In this document: one piece after another, positions 27,050-36,187 of the stretch
Layout: each line of letters starts with the position of its first letter
Position numbering within the stretch: position 1 is the first letter of the stretch
Assembly (NCBI GenBank): GCA_019704295.1
Contig: AP024596.1
Coordinates: 1,597,369 to 1,661,368 of the forward strand
DNA length: 64,000 nucleotides
Origin: Sulfolobales archaeon HS-7
Lineage (GTDB): Archaea > Thermoproteota > Thermoprotei_A > Sulfolobales > Sulfolobaceae
Direction: 5' to 3'
Notes under the pieces: generated by a model
The model's input: only the letters and a program-made list of their open reading frames with translations
The model's database searches: none
Told to the model about the DNA's origin: nothing
Translations under genes and position numbers: made by a program

Positions 27050-27808
27050 ATGAGTGATATATCTCTTATTTTAAACAAAAAACGAAAAAAGGAAGAGAAG
27101 GGTCTAGAGTCCACACTGAAGAGAGAGGAAGAGAAGGGTCTAGAGTCCACACTGAAGAGAGAGGAAGAGAAGGGTCTAGAGTCCACACTGAAGAGAGAGG
27201 AAGAGAAGGGTCTAGAGTCCACACTGAAGAGAGAGGAAGAGAAGGGTCTAGAGTCCACACTGAAGAGAGAGGAAGAGAAGGGTCTAGAGTCCACACTGAA
27301 GAGAGAGGAAGAGAAGGGTCTAGAGTCCACACTGAAGAGAGAGGAAGAGAAGGGTCTAGAGTCCACACTGAAGAGAGAGGAAGAGAAGGGTCTAGAGTCC
27401 ACACTGAAGAGAGAGGAAGAGAAGGGTCTAGAGTCCACACTGAAGAGAGAGGAAGAGAAGGGTCTAGAGTCCACACTGAAGAGAGAGGAAGAGAAGGGTC
27501 TAGAGTCCACACTGAAGAGAGAGGAAGAGAAGGGTCTAGAGTCCACACTGAAGAGAGAGGAAGAGACCTCTCCAAAGAGTGAGGGTTCCGAAACTTATAA
27601 AATTATGTCGACCCTCATTGGTAAGGACCCTAAGATAGGAGTATGGAGTTATCCCTCATATTTGGTACTTCAATACCTATATTCTACAAAACCTGGATTT
27701 AGAATAGGGAAAACGGCAAAGGAGGCACTTGAACGAGGGCTCATGCAAATGTATCCAGAGCTTTTTTCAATTGCAGAGGAGGTAGTTAAAAAACACAAAT
27801 TCCAATAG
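27050..27808 (+). CDS. ParA partner with thirteen 12-residue repeats
   Basis: 252 residues in three parts: a basic 16-residue head (MSDISLILNKKRKKEE), thirteen identical units KGLESTLKREEE (residues 17-172), and an 80-residue C-terminal domain. The last part (VWSYPSYLVLQYLYS, then GKTAKEALERGLMQMYPELF) resembles small DNA-binding domains on Sulfolobales plasmids and may be ribbon-helix-helix. The repeat region is highly charged and probably helical, interrupted by one glycine per unit, so it acts as a long spacer or polymer. Position after parA suggests the ParB/SegB role. The family is not identified with certainty. Confidence 0.65.
   Translation: MSDISLILNKKRKKEEKGLESTLKREEEKGLESTLKREEEKGLESTLKREEEKGLESTLKREEEKGLESTLKREEEKGLESTLKREEEKGLESTLKREEEKGLESTLKREEEKGLESTLKREEEKGLESTLKREEEKGLESTLKREEEKGLESTLKREEEKGLESTLKREEETSPKSEGSETYKIMSTLIGKDPKIGVWSYPSYLVLQYLYSTKPGFRIGKTAKEALERGLMQMYPELFSIAEEVVKKHKFQ
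27098..27565 (+). repeat. Perfect 36-bp tandem array, 13 units
   Basis: Thirteen head-to-tail copies of a 36-bp unit containing gggtctagagtccacactg are identical by eye at the nucleotide level, including third codon positions. Each holds the 10-mer gtctagagtc, the reverse complement of a site at the parA start. The period keeps the reading frame. Such identity implies recent expansion or continuing homogenisation. Confidence 0.95.
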
Positions 27809-27974
27809 ACGATACAATATACTGAATCAGTATTTTCTCTATTATCTAACAACGAATGAAGTAGCTCATTTACTGAACTACAAGTTAATCCAGGCAAAAA
27901 CTCTTAGCTAATCTGTAATATTTAGCTTAATTTTTGCACTTCAAGATAGATATTCACTAAATTTTGACATTTAA

Positions 27975-28370
27975 TTTCTTAAAATGTTTTTCGTCAAAAG
28001 TGTAAATCTACTCGATATAATTTTTTCATTATAACATATGCGAGAGCATCGTTAATGTTTACGTCCTTCTCATTAGCCATTTTAACGACTACAGTGTAAT
28101 CTTGCACAGTGACTTCTTTAATGAGAATGTTCTTATTGTTAATCACGTTTTCAATAACCTTAATTGAGCTAGTGAGGTTAGACAAACTCTCAATTACATT
28201 AGCAATTTAAGAGATGTGAACTACAGCAGTTAGAACTCTTTCATCTCCATAATCAATTCTTGTCAATACTCCGCTTGCGTTGTCTTTGATTTTCACAATC
28301 TTTTAATTAACAGTATGTTTTGGTTTTAGTAGTGCGTAAACGAACACGTTAGAGTCTATTACCTTTACTT
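27975..28370 (-). pseudogene. vapC: Dead VapC-type PIN-domain toxin
   Basis: Read on the minus strand the pieces give KVIDSNVFVYALLKP (catalytic aspartate of a PIN domain), HIS-stop-IANVIESL, and ANEKDVNINDALAYVIMKK (second acidic site), ending in a frameshifted YTFDEKHFK. Two in-frame stops (after KHTVN and inside HIS-E-IA, where gaa has become taa) and one frameshift near the end inactivate it. The intact protein would be an RNase toxin. The antitoxin relic lies directly upstream. Confidence 0.7.
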
Positions 28371-28374
28371 TGAG

Positions 28375-28575
28375 TTAATGCCAATCACTCGGCAATTCTT
28401 CAATATTAACGCTTTCAATGAGTTTTGTTAAGTTCGAAACACGTGGGTAAAGCTCGATCCTATCGTCTTTTAGAATTAAGATGAATTCGTCAGTGTTAAA
28501 CTTATTCCTCCATTCTTTTGGTACAACTATCCTTCCCTGGGTGTCAACGCTCTTAATTACCTCTTTTTCTATTTT
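28375..28575 (-). pseudogene. vapB: VapB/AbrB-type antitoxin without a start codon
   Basis: The frame reads KIEKEVIKSVDTQGRIVVPKE and onward for 66 codons to a stop, a typical SpoVT/AbrB swapped-hairpin antitoxin domain with a C-terminal toxin-binding tail. A stop codon lies immediately before the first lysine and no ATG, GTG or TTG is available at the expected place, so the start has been lost. It abuts the dead vapC gene. Confidence 0.65.
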
Positions 28576-28656
28576 TTACCAGAAACGTTTTAATTACTAA
28601 TAATTAAACTTAACTATCAGAATACTATGGGAGGAGTAACAGGTTGTTCACACGTG

Positions 28657-28804
28657 CGTTGTGAATTCGGTTTATATAGAAAAATGGAATTAATTTAATT
28701 GAACGCTATCGTATAAACTAAATAGGGATTCGCACTTAATAATTTCTTTAATTAATCCATCTTTGCCATAATTACAATACGCAACGGACCCCTGAATTAT
28801 CCCC
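28657..28804 (+). repeat. MITE-like repeat, copy B
   Basis: About 148 bp. The left end cgttgtgaattcgg and the inner right end caatacgcaacgg form an imperfect inverted repeat. Shared inner landmarks are taatttaattga, agggattcgcacttaa and ttgccataatt, as in copy C. The outer tail is cctgaattatcccc. Confidence 0.7.
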
Positions 28805-28973
28805 ACAGGTTGCTTACCATATTTATTAGCTATAATAATAGTTGGTTAAATATCATATAGGGAAAACTATATTGGGTCTACCGGTCAGGAAGGGGTGAAC
28901 TTACAGCATTTAAGTAGTCTTGAACCTACCCATTTCGAAAAAGTTTATTAGTTAAGTTTACAATAGAAAATTA

Positions 28974-29414
28974 ATGACTATAAAAATTTTCACTATAATA
29001 GCGGTCTTTACTATAGCGCTCGCAGGAGTCTTCGCCTATAATTCTATATTAGTACACTTGGTCCCGACGTATTTTTCTAAACATGACGACCCATCAGTAA
29101 GTGTCTGTTACGTAGGAGTATATGATTATAACGTGTTTATAGTTACGACACAGCCCTTTTCTCAAGTGAGGATCCTTAACCACACCTTCATAAGAGGAGG
29201 CCCCATTACAGTCAACCCTAGTGGAAATGCGGACTTTATAGCAAGTATTTACAGTCCGCTACTATCTCAGAAGATAAAGGGAATGACCCAAGTCCAGGTA
29301 ACTATATACTTCAACGGTACCCCAGACACCCTCCTAATGCCGGTTAAGGTATTGAGTTCACCAATCCAATCAACGGGAGAGTTTTATCCACCGACTGGCC
29401 CTATTCCGTTGTAA
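28974..29414 (+). CDS. Secreted protein of unknown function
   Basis: 146 residues. The N-terminal signal (TIKIFTIIAVFTIALAGVFA) is followed by a beta-rich extracellular domain with NHT and NGT glycosylation sites and a proline-rich end (FYPPTGPIPL). No family is recognised. A TATA-like box at about 28938-28947 lies near 30 bases before the ATG. It stands alone between a MITE-like copy and insertion-sequence debris. Confidence 0.55.
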   Translation: MTIKIFTIIAVFTIALAGVFAYNSILVHLVPTYFSKHDDPSVSVCYVGVYDYNVFIVTTQPFSQVRILNHTFIRGGPITVNPSGNADFIASIYSPLLSQKIKGMTQVQVTIYFNGTPDTLLMPVKVLSSPIQSTGEFYPPTGPIPL

Positions 29415-30352
29415 CAATTTTTTTCGTATCTAACCTTCTAACATGCGCAAACCTGAATAATTTTATCTTCGTTGTGGGTTTAAAGAAGGTGGAAGACCCG
29501 TGAAGGTGGGGATAGATAGCCCCCCTTACATAAGTTAAAATATTTGTGATTCAGGCTTGGAGCCTACACGAGTGAAGAAACGCAAAGGGAGTAAAAGGCC
29601 TAGCTAAAGCTTAAGTGTGAGGTGTATAACGCTCTAATCAGTGAGATTCCTAGTGCTGTTGAAGGAATTGAAAAAATTTAACTTGAGATGAGTTGAGGCA
29701 ACTCCCTCAAGATCTGAGGAAGCTGGAGGAAGAGTATGAAAAACTGTACTTTCAGGTTGCCTAGAATGTTGAAGAGGGGAGGTTCTCTCATACGGTCATC
29801 TTATTCAATATGTGCCTGTAATATTATATCACAATTATCTCTAAATTATCTCTACTATAACGCATCCCCCTTAGACAGGTCTGGTTTAAAACAGTTTCCT
29901 CTCTGAAAATGCGTAACAACTTCACGAGACAGTGTCCAGTGCACAATTAACAGAATAACTAAATAAAGTAAAAAGTTCAAAAAGACGCATGTATAGAATT
30001 AAATTCGTTTAATTGTCGGAAGGACAATAATATAAAATCAGTTTATTAGGTATAATCGTAGGTAGCCACATATTTTGACGGATCAAGGCTAAAAATGAGA
30101 TTTTCAGCCCGATAAGTTGAGCGTTTACTGAGGGTAACGTAGTATATTTTAACTTAAGGAGATAGCAAAGGAGTTTAATGTCCCGAAACCTCCTGTCCTA
30201 CCGCCCTAATTGAGCACTCTAGGACGAGTTTTTCCTATACTTTTGGTTTTTGAATTAACATTTACTACGTATTGTACCCACTTACCATTTGTCAACCTCC
30301 TCTAGCGGGTTCCAGGAACTAAGAAAATAGTATGACAGACATATTCCTACCA
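29415..30352. other. Insertion-sequence debris without intact genes
   Basis: About 940 bases hold an orphan IS200/IS605-like end (29472-29530) followed by broken coding pieces such as CEVYNALISEIPSAVEGIEK and LRKLEEEYEKLYFQVA in different frames. Stops are frequent. I cannot name the family. A weak stem (gctaaaaatgagattttcagc region, about 30088-30108) is the only other structure noticed. Confidence 0.4.
29472..29530 (+). mobile_element. Orphan IS200/IS605-like left end, copy 3
   Basis: In opposite orientation to the ends at 39660 and 63461 it shows gggtttaaag, a gaagaccc block, then ggggatagatagcccccctta. It is the most diverged of three copies of the left-end sequence in the window. No tnpA follows. 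Confidence 0.45.
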
Positions 30353-30931
30353 TTAAAGTTCTCCGTTAAGATAAGGATTTTGCTGTTTTTCCATACCTAT
30401 CGTTGAGGGACCGCCATGACCGGGATATATCATGGTGTTATCTGGAAGCGACTTTAACTTCCATAACGAGTGTGCCATTTTCTCAACCATTTCGCTTTCC
30501 CAAACCTTTCCTATTGTACCTGCGAATAGGGTATCTCCAGTGAAAACGTATCCCTCTCCTAACAGGCAAATACTTCCCTTCGTATGACCTGGAGTCGAAA
30601 TGACCTTAAGCTTTACTTCATTGACGGATATCTCATCACCCTCATTTAAAACTCTGGTAGGCTTAGGTATATCCTTTACGTTAATACCCAGGTTTTCAAG
30701 AGCCCATCCCCTTGATGTCTCAAACGCCTCATAGTCGTCACTCATTAAGAACTCCTTATATCTCATATCAGTAACGCCCATAACGTGATCAAAGTGACCG
30801 TGAGTAGAGACGATAATCGTCTCCTTGTCGAAAAACAAAGGTTCTGCGGGATCAATGACTATCACTTTATCTACACCTTCGATTACATAGGTATTTGTAT
30901 GTAAAGGTCCGGTGATAATTCTCTTAACCAT
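30353..30931 (-). CDS. MBL-fold metallohydrolase (glyoxalase II-like)
   Basis: 192 residues from the ATG at 30931, which is five bases after the permease stop. The open frame extends further upstream, but that part overlaps the permease. The metal motif THGHFDH (H-x-H-x-D-H), a later STPGHTKGS, FTGDTLFAG and YPGHGG give all ligands of the binuclear site. Family members hydrolyse thioesters such as S-acylglutathione-like compounds; the substrate here is unknown. It is the last gene of an operon with an ABC ATPase and permease, so it might process an exported or detoxified compound. Confidence 0.8.
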   Translation of the reverse strand: MVKRIITGPLHTNTYVIEGVDKVIVIDPAEPLFFDKETIIVSTHGHFDHVMGVTDMRYKEFLMSDDYEAFETSRGWALENLGINVKDIPKPTRVLNEGDEISVNEVKLKVISTPGHTKGSICLLGEGYVFTGDTLFAGTIGKVWESEMVEKMAHSLWKLKSLPDNTMIYPGHGGPSTIGMEKQQNPYLNGEL

Positions 30932-30936
30932 CTCAT

Positions 30937-31650
30937 TCACATCCTTTCCATTAATCGTCTTCCTATATATAGGAATATTATTGTAAATGCAACTATTCCT
31001 CCCACCCACATAAGGGATTCAAAACTTCCTGAAAAAGAGTAGTTAATCGCCTGAGAAACGTAAGTGGTTGGTTCGATAAAGGTTAGATACCTGTAAGGAA
31101 TTGGTATTATGCTTGGCGGATAATAGACTGGGGCAAAAAACGAAAGGACGAAGGATATTATGCTTGAGTATTGATTAACTGCAACAGTATTTCTTAATGC
31201 AAACGCTAAATCCATTCCCATCATGGAACCCATGAATGTCGAGGAAATGAGGGCTAACACGAGAAATAAAACAGACTTGATCACGACATGAAAGAAAATT
31301 ACGCCTATTAAAATGAAGAGAGGAACTATTATTAACGTACTAACTCCGTTACTTAAGACTACGCTTATGACGTAAATCTCCCTAGGAATTCCGGAGGCGA
31401 CAATAAGGGATATCCTACCAGCTTCCCTTTCAGCAGCCAAAGTCTGAGCCACAGAAGTTATAGTTCCAATCGCTATGTAAAACGTCACCGTTCCAGAGAT
31501 TATAAAGGTATAAGAGGTTGGAGCGGATATGCTTCCTAACATTAGTAAAAGGCCGATAGGGAAGAAAAACGAGAAGAATATGAAAGCGGGGAGATATGCT
31601 CTTATCGTCTTGAACTGCATTACTATTAAGCTTCCGAACTCACGAATCAT
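30937..31650 (-). CDS. ABC-2 type transporter permease
   Basis: 237 residues with six hydrophobic segments in the ABC-2 pattern: a cytoplasmic start, a long second segment and the family's proline-rich region FFAPVYYPPSIIPIPYRYLT. It pairs with the ATPase encoded just upstream, whose 3' end overlaps its start by 11 bases. ABC-2 systems usually export drugs, lipids or polysaccharides. The substrate cannot be deduced. Confidence 0.8.
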   Translation of the reverse strand: MIREFGSLIVMQFKTIRAYLPAFIFFSFFFPIGLLLMLGSISAPTSYTFIISGTVTFYIAIGTITSVAQTLAAEREAGRISLIVASGIPREIYVISVVLSNGVSTLIIVPLFILIGVIFFHVVIKSVLFLVLALISSTFMGSMMGMDLAFALRNTVAVNQYSSIISFVLSFFAPVYYPPSIIPIPYRYLTFIEPTTYVSQAINYSFSGSFESLMWVGGIVAFTIIFLYIGRRLMERM

Positions 31651-32470
31651 TTTTCACCACCTTGAGGTAGATGTCCTCTAAACTCGGAAGTTTTACCTCG
31701 AATTTTCCTTTAAGAGATTGGACGAACTCCTTTATTTTCTCCTCTTCCACGTAATGGACAGTGCCTGTTGAATAGTCTATTACCTCATATATTGTCGAGA
31801 ACCTTCCCTTTATCTCAGAGGGCGTCCCACTAAGAATCACCCGTTTATTTATAAAGTATATCCTGTCAGCCAGTCTCTCAGCCTCATCTAAGTAATGGGT
31901 TGTGAGGAGCATTGTCCTACCTTCCCTCTTAAGCTCTAGGAGAAGTTCCCACACCTCCCTCCTGGCTTCAGGATCTAATCCGACTGTAGGTTCATCAAGA
32001 ACGATAAATTCGGGTTCATTAACTAGAGCCATGGCTATTAACACCCTCCTCATTAGACCACCAGATAGCTCACGAGCGATAATCCCCCTACGATCTTCAA
32101 GATCCAATTTTTTTAGGAGTTGATTAGTATTCTTCTCTGCTTCATGCTTGCTCAATCCCTTAAGTCTTCCCATGTAATACACGTTATCGAAAACCGTCAA
32201 ATCGCCATACGGGTGGCAATCCTGGGGTATAACGCCCATACGCTTTTTTATTCTTCTGTCAGTGGGCTTATTACCAAGAACTCTTATTTCTCCCTTACTA
32301 GGACGAATTTCGCCGTATATTTGCTTCACCAGGGTTGTTTTCCCGGCACCGTTAGGTCCGAGAAGTGAAACTATTTCTCCTTTTTTCAGCCTAATGGTCA
32401 CATTTTCATTAGCTAGTAATTCCCCGTACCATTTGTAAACGCCATTAGTGTAAACTATATCGTCATCCAT
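31640..32470 (-). CDS. ABC transporter ATP-binding protein (exporter type)
   Basis: 276 residues. Walker A is GPNGAGKTT (38-46), the signature is LSGGLMRRV, Walker B is FIVLDEPT, and the H-loop is TTHYLDEAERLADR. The extra C-terminal region is typical of CcmA/DrrA-like exporters. It energises the ABC-2 permease encoded immediately downstream. A three-gene unit (ATPase, permease, MBL hydrolase) is supported by overlap and 5-base spacing. Confidence 0.9.
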   Translation of the reverse strand: MDDDIVYTNGVYKWYGELLANENVTIRLKKGEIVSLLGPNGAGKTTLVKQIYGEIRPSKGEIRVLGNKPTDRRIKKRMGVIPQDCHPYGDLTVFDNVYYMGRLKGLSKHEAEKNTNQLLKKLDLEDRRGIIARELSGGLMRRVLIAMALVNEPEFIVLDEPTVGLDPEARREVWELLLELKREGRTMLLTTHYLDEAERLADRIYFINKRVILSGTPSEIKGRFSTIYEVIDYSTGTVHYVEEEKIKEFVQSLKGKFEVKLPSLEDIYLKVVKNDS

Positions 32471-32760
32471 AAGAGTAGTATCTTAGCAGGGGATATAAAG
32501 CGTAGAGGTAAGTTCGAATTACTTAACCTAAAGAGGAGTCAAGGTACTGCGGTGTATTTTCCCATGATACTTCGCTGTTATGATTTCGTAATGACGGAGA
32601 GTTGATAACGATAAAAATTTATAGAAGTTATACACGAGGATACTCCTGCTAAAATCGGAGAAGAATTAGATAGATAAGCAGAATTTACCCTTTTTTCATA
32701 TGCCTGAATATACAACTGTTGACGAAGCGATTATATCAACACTAAGTAATATCATATATC

Positions 32761-32835
32761 ATGGATAGGAGCGAAAAAATAGGAATCCTTATATTAATAT
32801 CAATATTTATTATAGGATTTACTTTAATAAGATAG
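32761..32835 (+). CDS. Possible 24-residue membrane peptide
   Basis: An ATG at 32761 opens MDRSEKIGILILISIFIIGF and ends in TLIR before TAG: a charged start, one hydrophobic helix and a basic end. A second small frame (32700-32768, 22 residues) overlaps its start by 8 bases, as in translational coupling. Such mini-membrane proteins are real in archaea, but no homology or clear promoter supports this one. Confidence 0.3.
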   Translation: MDRSEKIGILILISIFIIGFTLIR

Positions 32836-32836
32836 A

Positions 32837-33553
32837 TCATAGATTTATACTAATTCCTCCACCGCCGAAACCGATACCTTGATTAGATCCTCCACCAGGT
32901 GGAACTTGCCTGTAAAGAGTATGTGCGAATTGTGCGACTGATATGTTGTGCACCCATACCCTTCCTGGACCAGTAATTGTGACGAAGAATAGTCCCTCTC
33001 CGCCGAAAAGCATGGACTTTATCCCGCCCACCCTTTGAATAGTGTAATTCATTCCTGTGTCAAAAGCAAGGAGGTGTCCAGCCTCTATCTGTAGGGTTTG
33101 GCCAGGTTGAAGGTTAAATGCGGAAACACCTCCTTTAGCATGTACGAAAACATTACCGGTACCGGAGAAATACGCTAGTAATATTCCTTCACCTCCGAAA
33201 ATGCCGGCCAGTAACTTCCCTAGTTTAGCGCTATACTGCACTGTAGATTCCGCAAATAGGAACGAAGTATGTTCTACGCTAAGTCCCTGTCCCTGAACTT
33301 GAATGGGTATTATCCTCCCCGGGAAATAACTTGCGAATTCTACAAAACCCGGACCAGTTAACTCCAGGACAAAGAAATCTCCTCCCGTTAAATCCCTTTC
33401 TAACGACTTTAGGATCCCTCCTCTAGCCGTAGTATTAAGCTGTACGTTAGGGTCTTTTAAAATTAAATGTCCTCCCTCTCCCCATACGGTCTCTCCAGGA
33501 TTTAAAATCACTTTTACGTGTTGCATATCTGCTCCTAAAATACGATACTCCAT
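32837..33553 (-). CDS. AIM24/DUF124-family protein
   Basis: 238 residues forming the family's beta-prism pattern of repeated G-x-G strands (FFVLELTGPGFVEFASYF, ILLAYFSGTGNVFVHAKGG, FFVTITGPGRVWVHNI). It ends in a glycine-rich tail. AIM24-like proteins are widespread, trimeric and of unclear function; in yeast mitochondria the homologue affects inner-membrane organisation. The gene stands alone, with its own start near a TATA-like box on the minus strand at about 33575-33585. Confidence 0.8.
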   Translation of the reverse strand: MEYRILGADMQHVKVILNPGETVWGEGGHLILKDPNVQLNTTARGGILKSLERDLTGGDFFVLELTGPGFVEFASYFPGRIIPIQVQGQGLSVEHTSFLFAESTVQYSAKLGKLLAGIFGGEGILLAYFSGTGNVFVHAKGGVSAFNLQPGQTLQIEAGHLLAFDTGMNYTIQRVGGIKSMLFGGEGLFFVTITGPGRVWVHNISVAQFAHTLYRQVPPGGGSNQGIGFGGGGISINL

Positions 33554-34184
33554 ACTTTCTATATTTACTACAACCCTATTAAAAACTTCCTATTGAACCG
33601 TATTCAATGATAGTTCTAAGCAAGGTTGAAAATTCCAATAATCGCTTGGAAACCGTATAACTCCTAGCGAACTGCCCCCATCTTAGGGATACGGCTTCTA
33701 CTACCTTGCCCAGAGTCGCACACGGACTAAGGGCATTGCCCAACATTGAACACAAATACATCGTCTTATTCAGAACCATCAATTTGGGTTTAGGTCGTGT
33801 CAGTCCCCCTCAGCTCTTGGTGAGGCTAATTTCGTCGAACCTGAGATTAATACCTTTTCTTAAACAAGCGTTTTGAGTACAGGATATTCTTACTCAAGGA
33901 TAGGATACAACGTCCGCTTTGCTCGTGTAATGATAAAGTCCTCTCAGTGAAAATGAATGCCTTCCTAGTGCGTCCCAAGGTTAAGTATACAAAAATTGTA
34001 AACATCCCCTGTTATCTCCCTTTCTGCATCGAAAGGGATTTATTCGATCCCTTGCTATTCGCTTCATGAATACGTAGTTTCAGTCATACAGTATTCAATT
34101 TGTCTATGATGCCTATATTTGGAAAATATTACCGTGAAATTCATATCCGAAAAATATTATATCTTGTAACGATTAAATACTATT
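33554..34184. other. Non-coding stretch with an unidentified relic
   Basis: On the minus strand 33579-33782 is open (pieces such as NALSPCATLGKVVEAVSLRW), but no start signal or family was found. It resembles decayed element sequence. A TATA-like box (aaatattata, about 34151-34160) near the right end serves the next gene. Nothing else was seen. Confidence 0.35.
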
Positions 34185-34499
34185 ATGAAGAAATGTGAAA
34201 TGTGTTATGCAGACAATCCGGATGATGCAACCTATTGTATGATATGTGGATATGATTTCACAGGTTTTCAAACGCAACCTATGCAAGCTAATCAGAATCC
34301 TATACCGTTCGCCCAACAGAGCATGAATCAAATGTCTCAACAACAAAATTTCCCGCAACCTCAGTTTCAGCAAGGGGGTTTTCAACAATATCAGGGAGGA
34401 ATTACTTGCCCGCGATGTGGAACGGTAAATCCGCCCGGTGTGGAAGTTTGTGGCAGCTGTGGCGCAGAACTTAAGAAACATAAACATCATTTCCTATAG
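34185..34499 (+). CDS. Double zinc-ribbon protein
   Basis: 104 residues: an N-terminal zinc ribbon (CEMC...CMIC, residues 4-21), a glutamine-rich linker, and a second ribbon (CPRCGTVNPPGVEVCGSCG) before a histidine-rich tail (KKHKHHF). This double zinc-ribbon design is common in archaea and may serve protein or nucleic-acid interaction. A TATA-like box about 28 bases upstream makes the ATG leaderless. No operon partner is present. Confidence 0.75.
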   Translation: MKKCEMCYADNPDDATYCMICGYDFTGFQTQPMQANQNPIPFAQQSMNQMSQQQNFPQPQFQQGGFQQYQGGITCPRCGTVNPPGVEVCGSCGAELKKHKHHFL

Positions 34500-35189
34500 A
34501 GCGCTAGTTTTGCAACATCAAAGGAAGCCTTTCTCATAGGAATTAGAAGACACAAGTCTTTGATTATGTAAATAAATGTTATTTACTTTATTAACTACTT
34601 CGATATGTAGGAATTCACCCCACATAATCAGGACTATAGTACGTGGGAGTTAAGCTAGATTATACTCCTTTTCTGCCTTTCTAAACTTAAAAATACCTAG
34701 TTCTACCCTGTACAAACTTCGAACTCATTACATTTAAAACCTCTTTTTATTTTTCATTTTCTAGAAATAAGGTTACTTATGAATAAACTCAATAAATTTA
34801 CTTTATATTATCTTTCCCCGTGATTAAGCGAATTTATTTTTGGAGAAAAGTGTTTTATAACTTTTTAGTTTATTTAGTTATTCTATGGTTACGTATTGTA
34901 CACTACCCCATAAGAGAAATACAATCCTCCCCTCCCTTTTAGCAACTACTTATGAAACATAGATTCTGGCTAAACGCTAGTGCTTTTAGAGGGTTTATAG
35001 CGTTAGACAAAGGATATAGCACTAAATCGTGGTCTAAGAACTTTTCCAAAACACTAGTACTCTTGTTCCGTTTTCTGTTAGCTTAATCCTAATTTTTGGA
35101 GACAAGACACACTAATAATGTCTTACTGACATACGATTCTCTGACAACGCATTGTAGAAAACATGATTCTCAGGCTAGTCTCTTTTTTT
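34500..35189. other. AT-rich intergenic stretch
   Basis: No open gene, repeat or clear hairpin was recognised. The block 34735-34870 is especially AT-rich. Confidence 0.4.
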
Positions 35190-35987
35190 CTATGTCCTTA
35201 CTAAAATCATGGACACTACTATTAATGCACACCCTATCAACTGCGTTAAGTTAAGCCTATCACCAAGAATAGGCCACGCTAAAACAATAGTGAATACCGG
35301 TTCAAGAGAACTAGCTATTGAGGCTACTAACGGACCAGAGCGCTTCATACCCGCGAAAAACAATAAATAAGCAATCAACGACGATACAAGACCCAGATAA
35401 ATACCTGCTGCAATTGCGCTAACTGAGAAGTCTGGGTACAACACAGAAAGCGGAGCTGAACTGAGAGATGCCCATAAAAGGGATATTGCAATAATCTCTA
35501 AATCCTTAAATCCCTTTTTTTGTAGGGAATTAGAGTGTACAATTAATAACGCATATGTTAATCCAGATAAGAGACCTAGTGCCACCCCCTCAACAGTTAT
35601 GGCGGGAACGTCCATTACCAAATATGCTCCAATCAAGACCATTACCGTAGGTATAATCATTGCTATTCTTTTCGTTTTAGCTAAAAAAAAGATCCAAATG
35701 GGCGCAGTATACAGCATTACCGCAGATAGTGATGCGCCTATCACCGTTATAGAGTACATGTAAATCTCTTCAAAAATTGTCGTCGTAGCTATACCGAGTA
35801 GAATGAGATCTTTAGAGAAAATATTTCTCCTATCCTTAAGAATTACAATCCCTACAATGCCTCCCGTTAGACTTCTTATAAACGCCTCTACAAATGGACT
35901 GTTAGTTTCCTGAACTACGATCCCTATAGTTCCCCATAATAAAGATGCTAGGATTAAATAGTGAATACCACTATTTCTATAGTCCAC
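35190..35987 (-). CDS. EamA/DMT-family membrane exporter
   Basis: 265 residues with ten hydrophobic segments arranged as two five-helix halves, the EamA (drug/metabolite transporter) pattern. The first half begins LILASLLWGTIGIVVQE and the second repeats as LGLLSGLTYALLIVHS. The glycine- and proline-rich GLVSSLIAYLLFFAGMKRSGPLVAS and the ending EPVFTIVLAWPILGDRL are the family's most conserved stretches. It probably exports an amino acid or other small metabolite. The gene is monocistronic as far as can be seen. Confidence 0.8.
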   Translation of the reverse strand: MDYRNSGIHYLILASLLWGTIGIVVQETNSPFVEAFIRSLTGGIVGIVILKDRRNIFSKDLILLGIATTTIFEEIYMYSITVIGASLSAVMLYTAPIWIFFLAKTKRIAMIIPTVMVLIGAYLVMDVPAITVEGVALGLLSGLTYALLIVHSNSLQKKGFKDLEIIAISLLWASLSSAPLSVLYPDFSVSAIAAGIYLGLVSSLIAYLLFFAGMKRSGPLVASIASSLEPVFTIVLAWPILGDRLNLTQLIGCALIVVSMILVRT

Positions 35988-36040
35988 TCTCTATGCTGTT
36001 TAATGTCAACATAATATCTTTAACTAGCAAATATAGTGAG

Positions 36041-36187
36041 AGGGCAATTCAGGTTTCTATTGCGAACTGGAATTATGGCAAATGGTAATTAAATATGGGA
36101 AATCGTTAAGTGCGAATCCCTACTAGTCCATAATATAACATCTAATTAAATTCATCTGATTTTTCTAAATAAACTGAATTCGCAATG
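36041..36187 (-). repeat. MITE-like repeat, copy C
   Basis: About 147 bp on the minus strand. The left end cattgcgaattc (36176-36187) and the inner right end, reverse complement ctattgcgaact (36057-36068), form the best-preserved inverted repeat of the family. Then comes the tail aacctgaattgcc. Inner landmarks are gaatttaatta and agggattcgcacttaa. Confidence 0.75.

Noticed and set aside
27040..27575. Two long minus-strand open frames (168 and 169 codons) over the repeat array
   Set aside because: A stop-free 36-bp unit repeated in frame keeps several frames open automatically. They have no start signals and the plus-strand gene has a defined C-terminal domain.
33579..33782. 67-codon minus-strand open frame
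   Set aside because: Looks protein-like in parts, but no start signal and no family. Recorded only as a possible relic.
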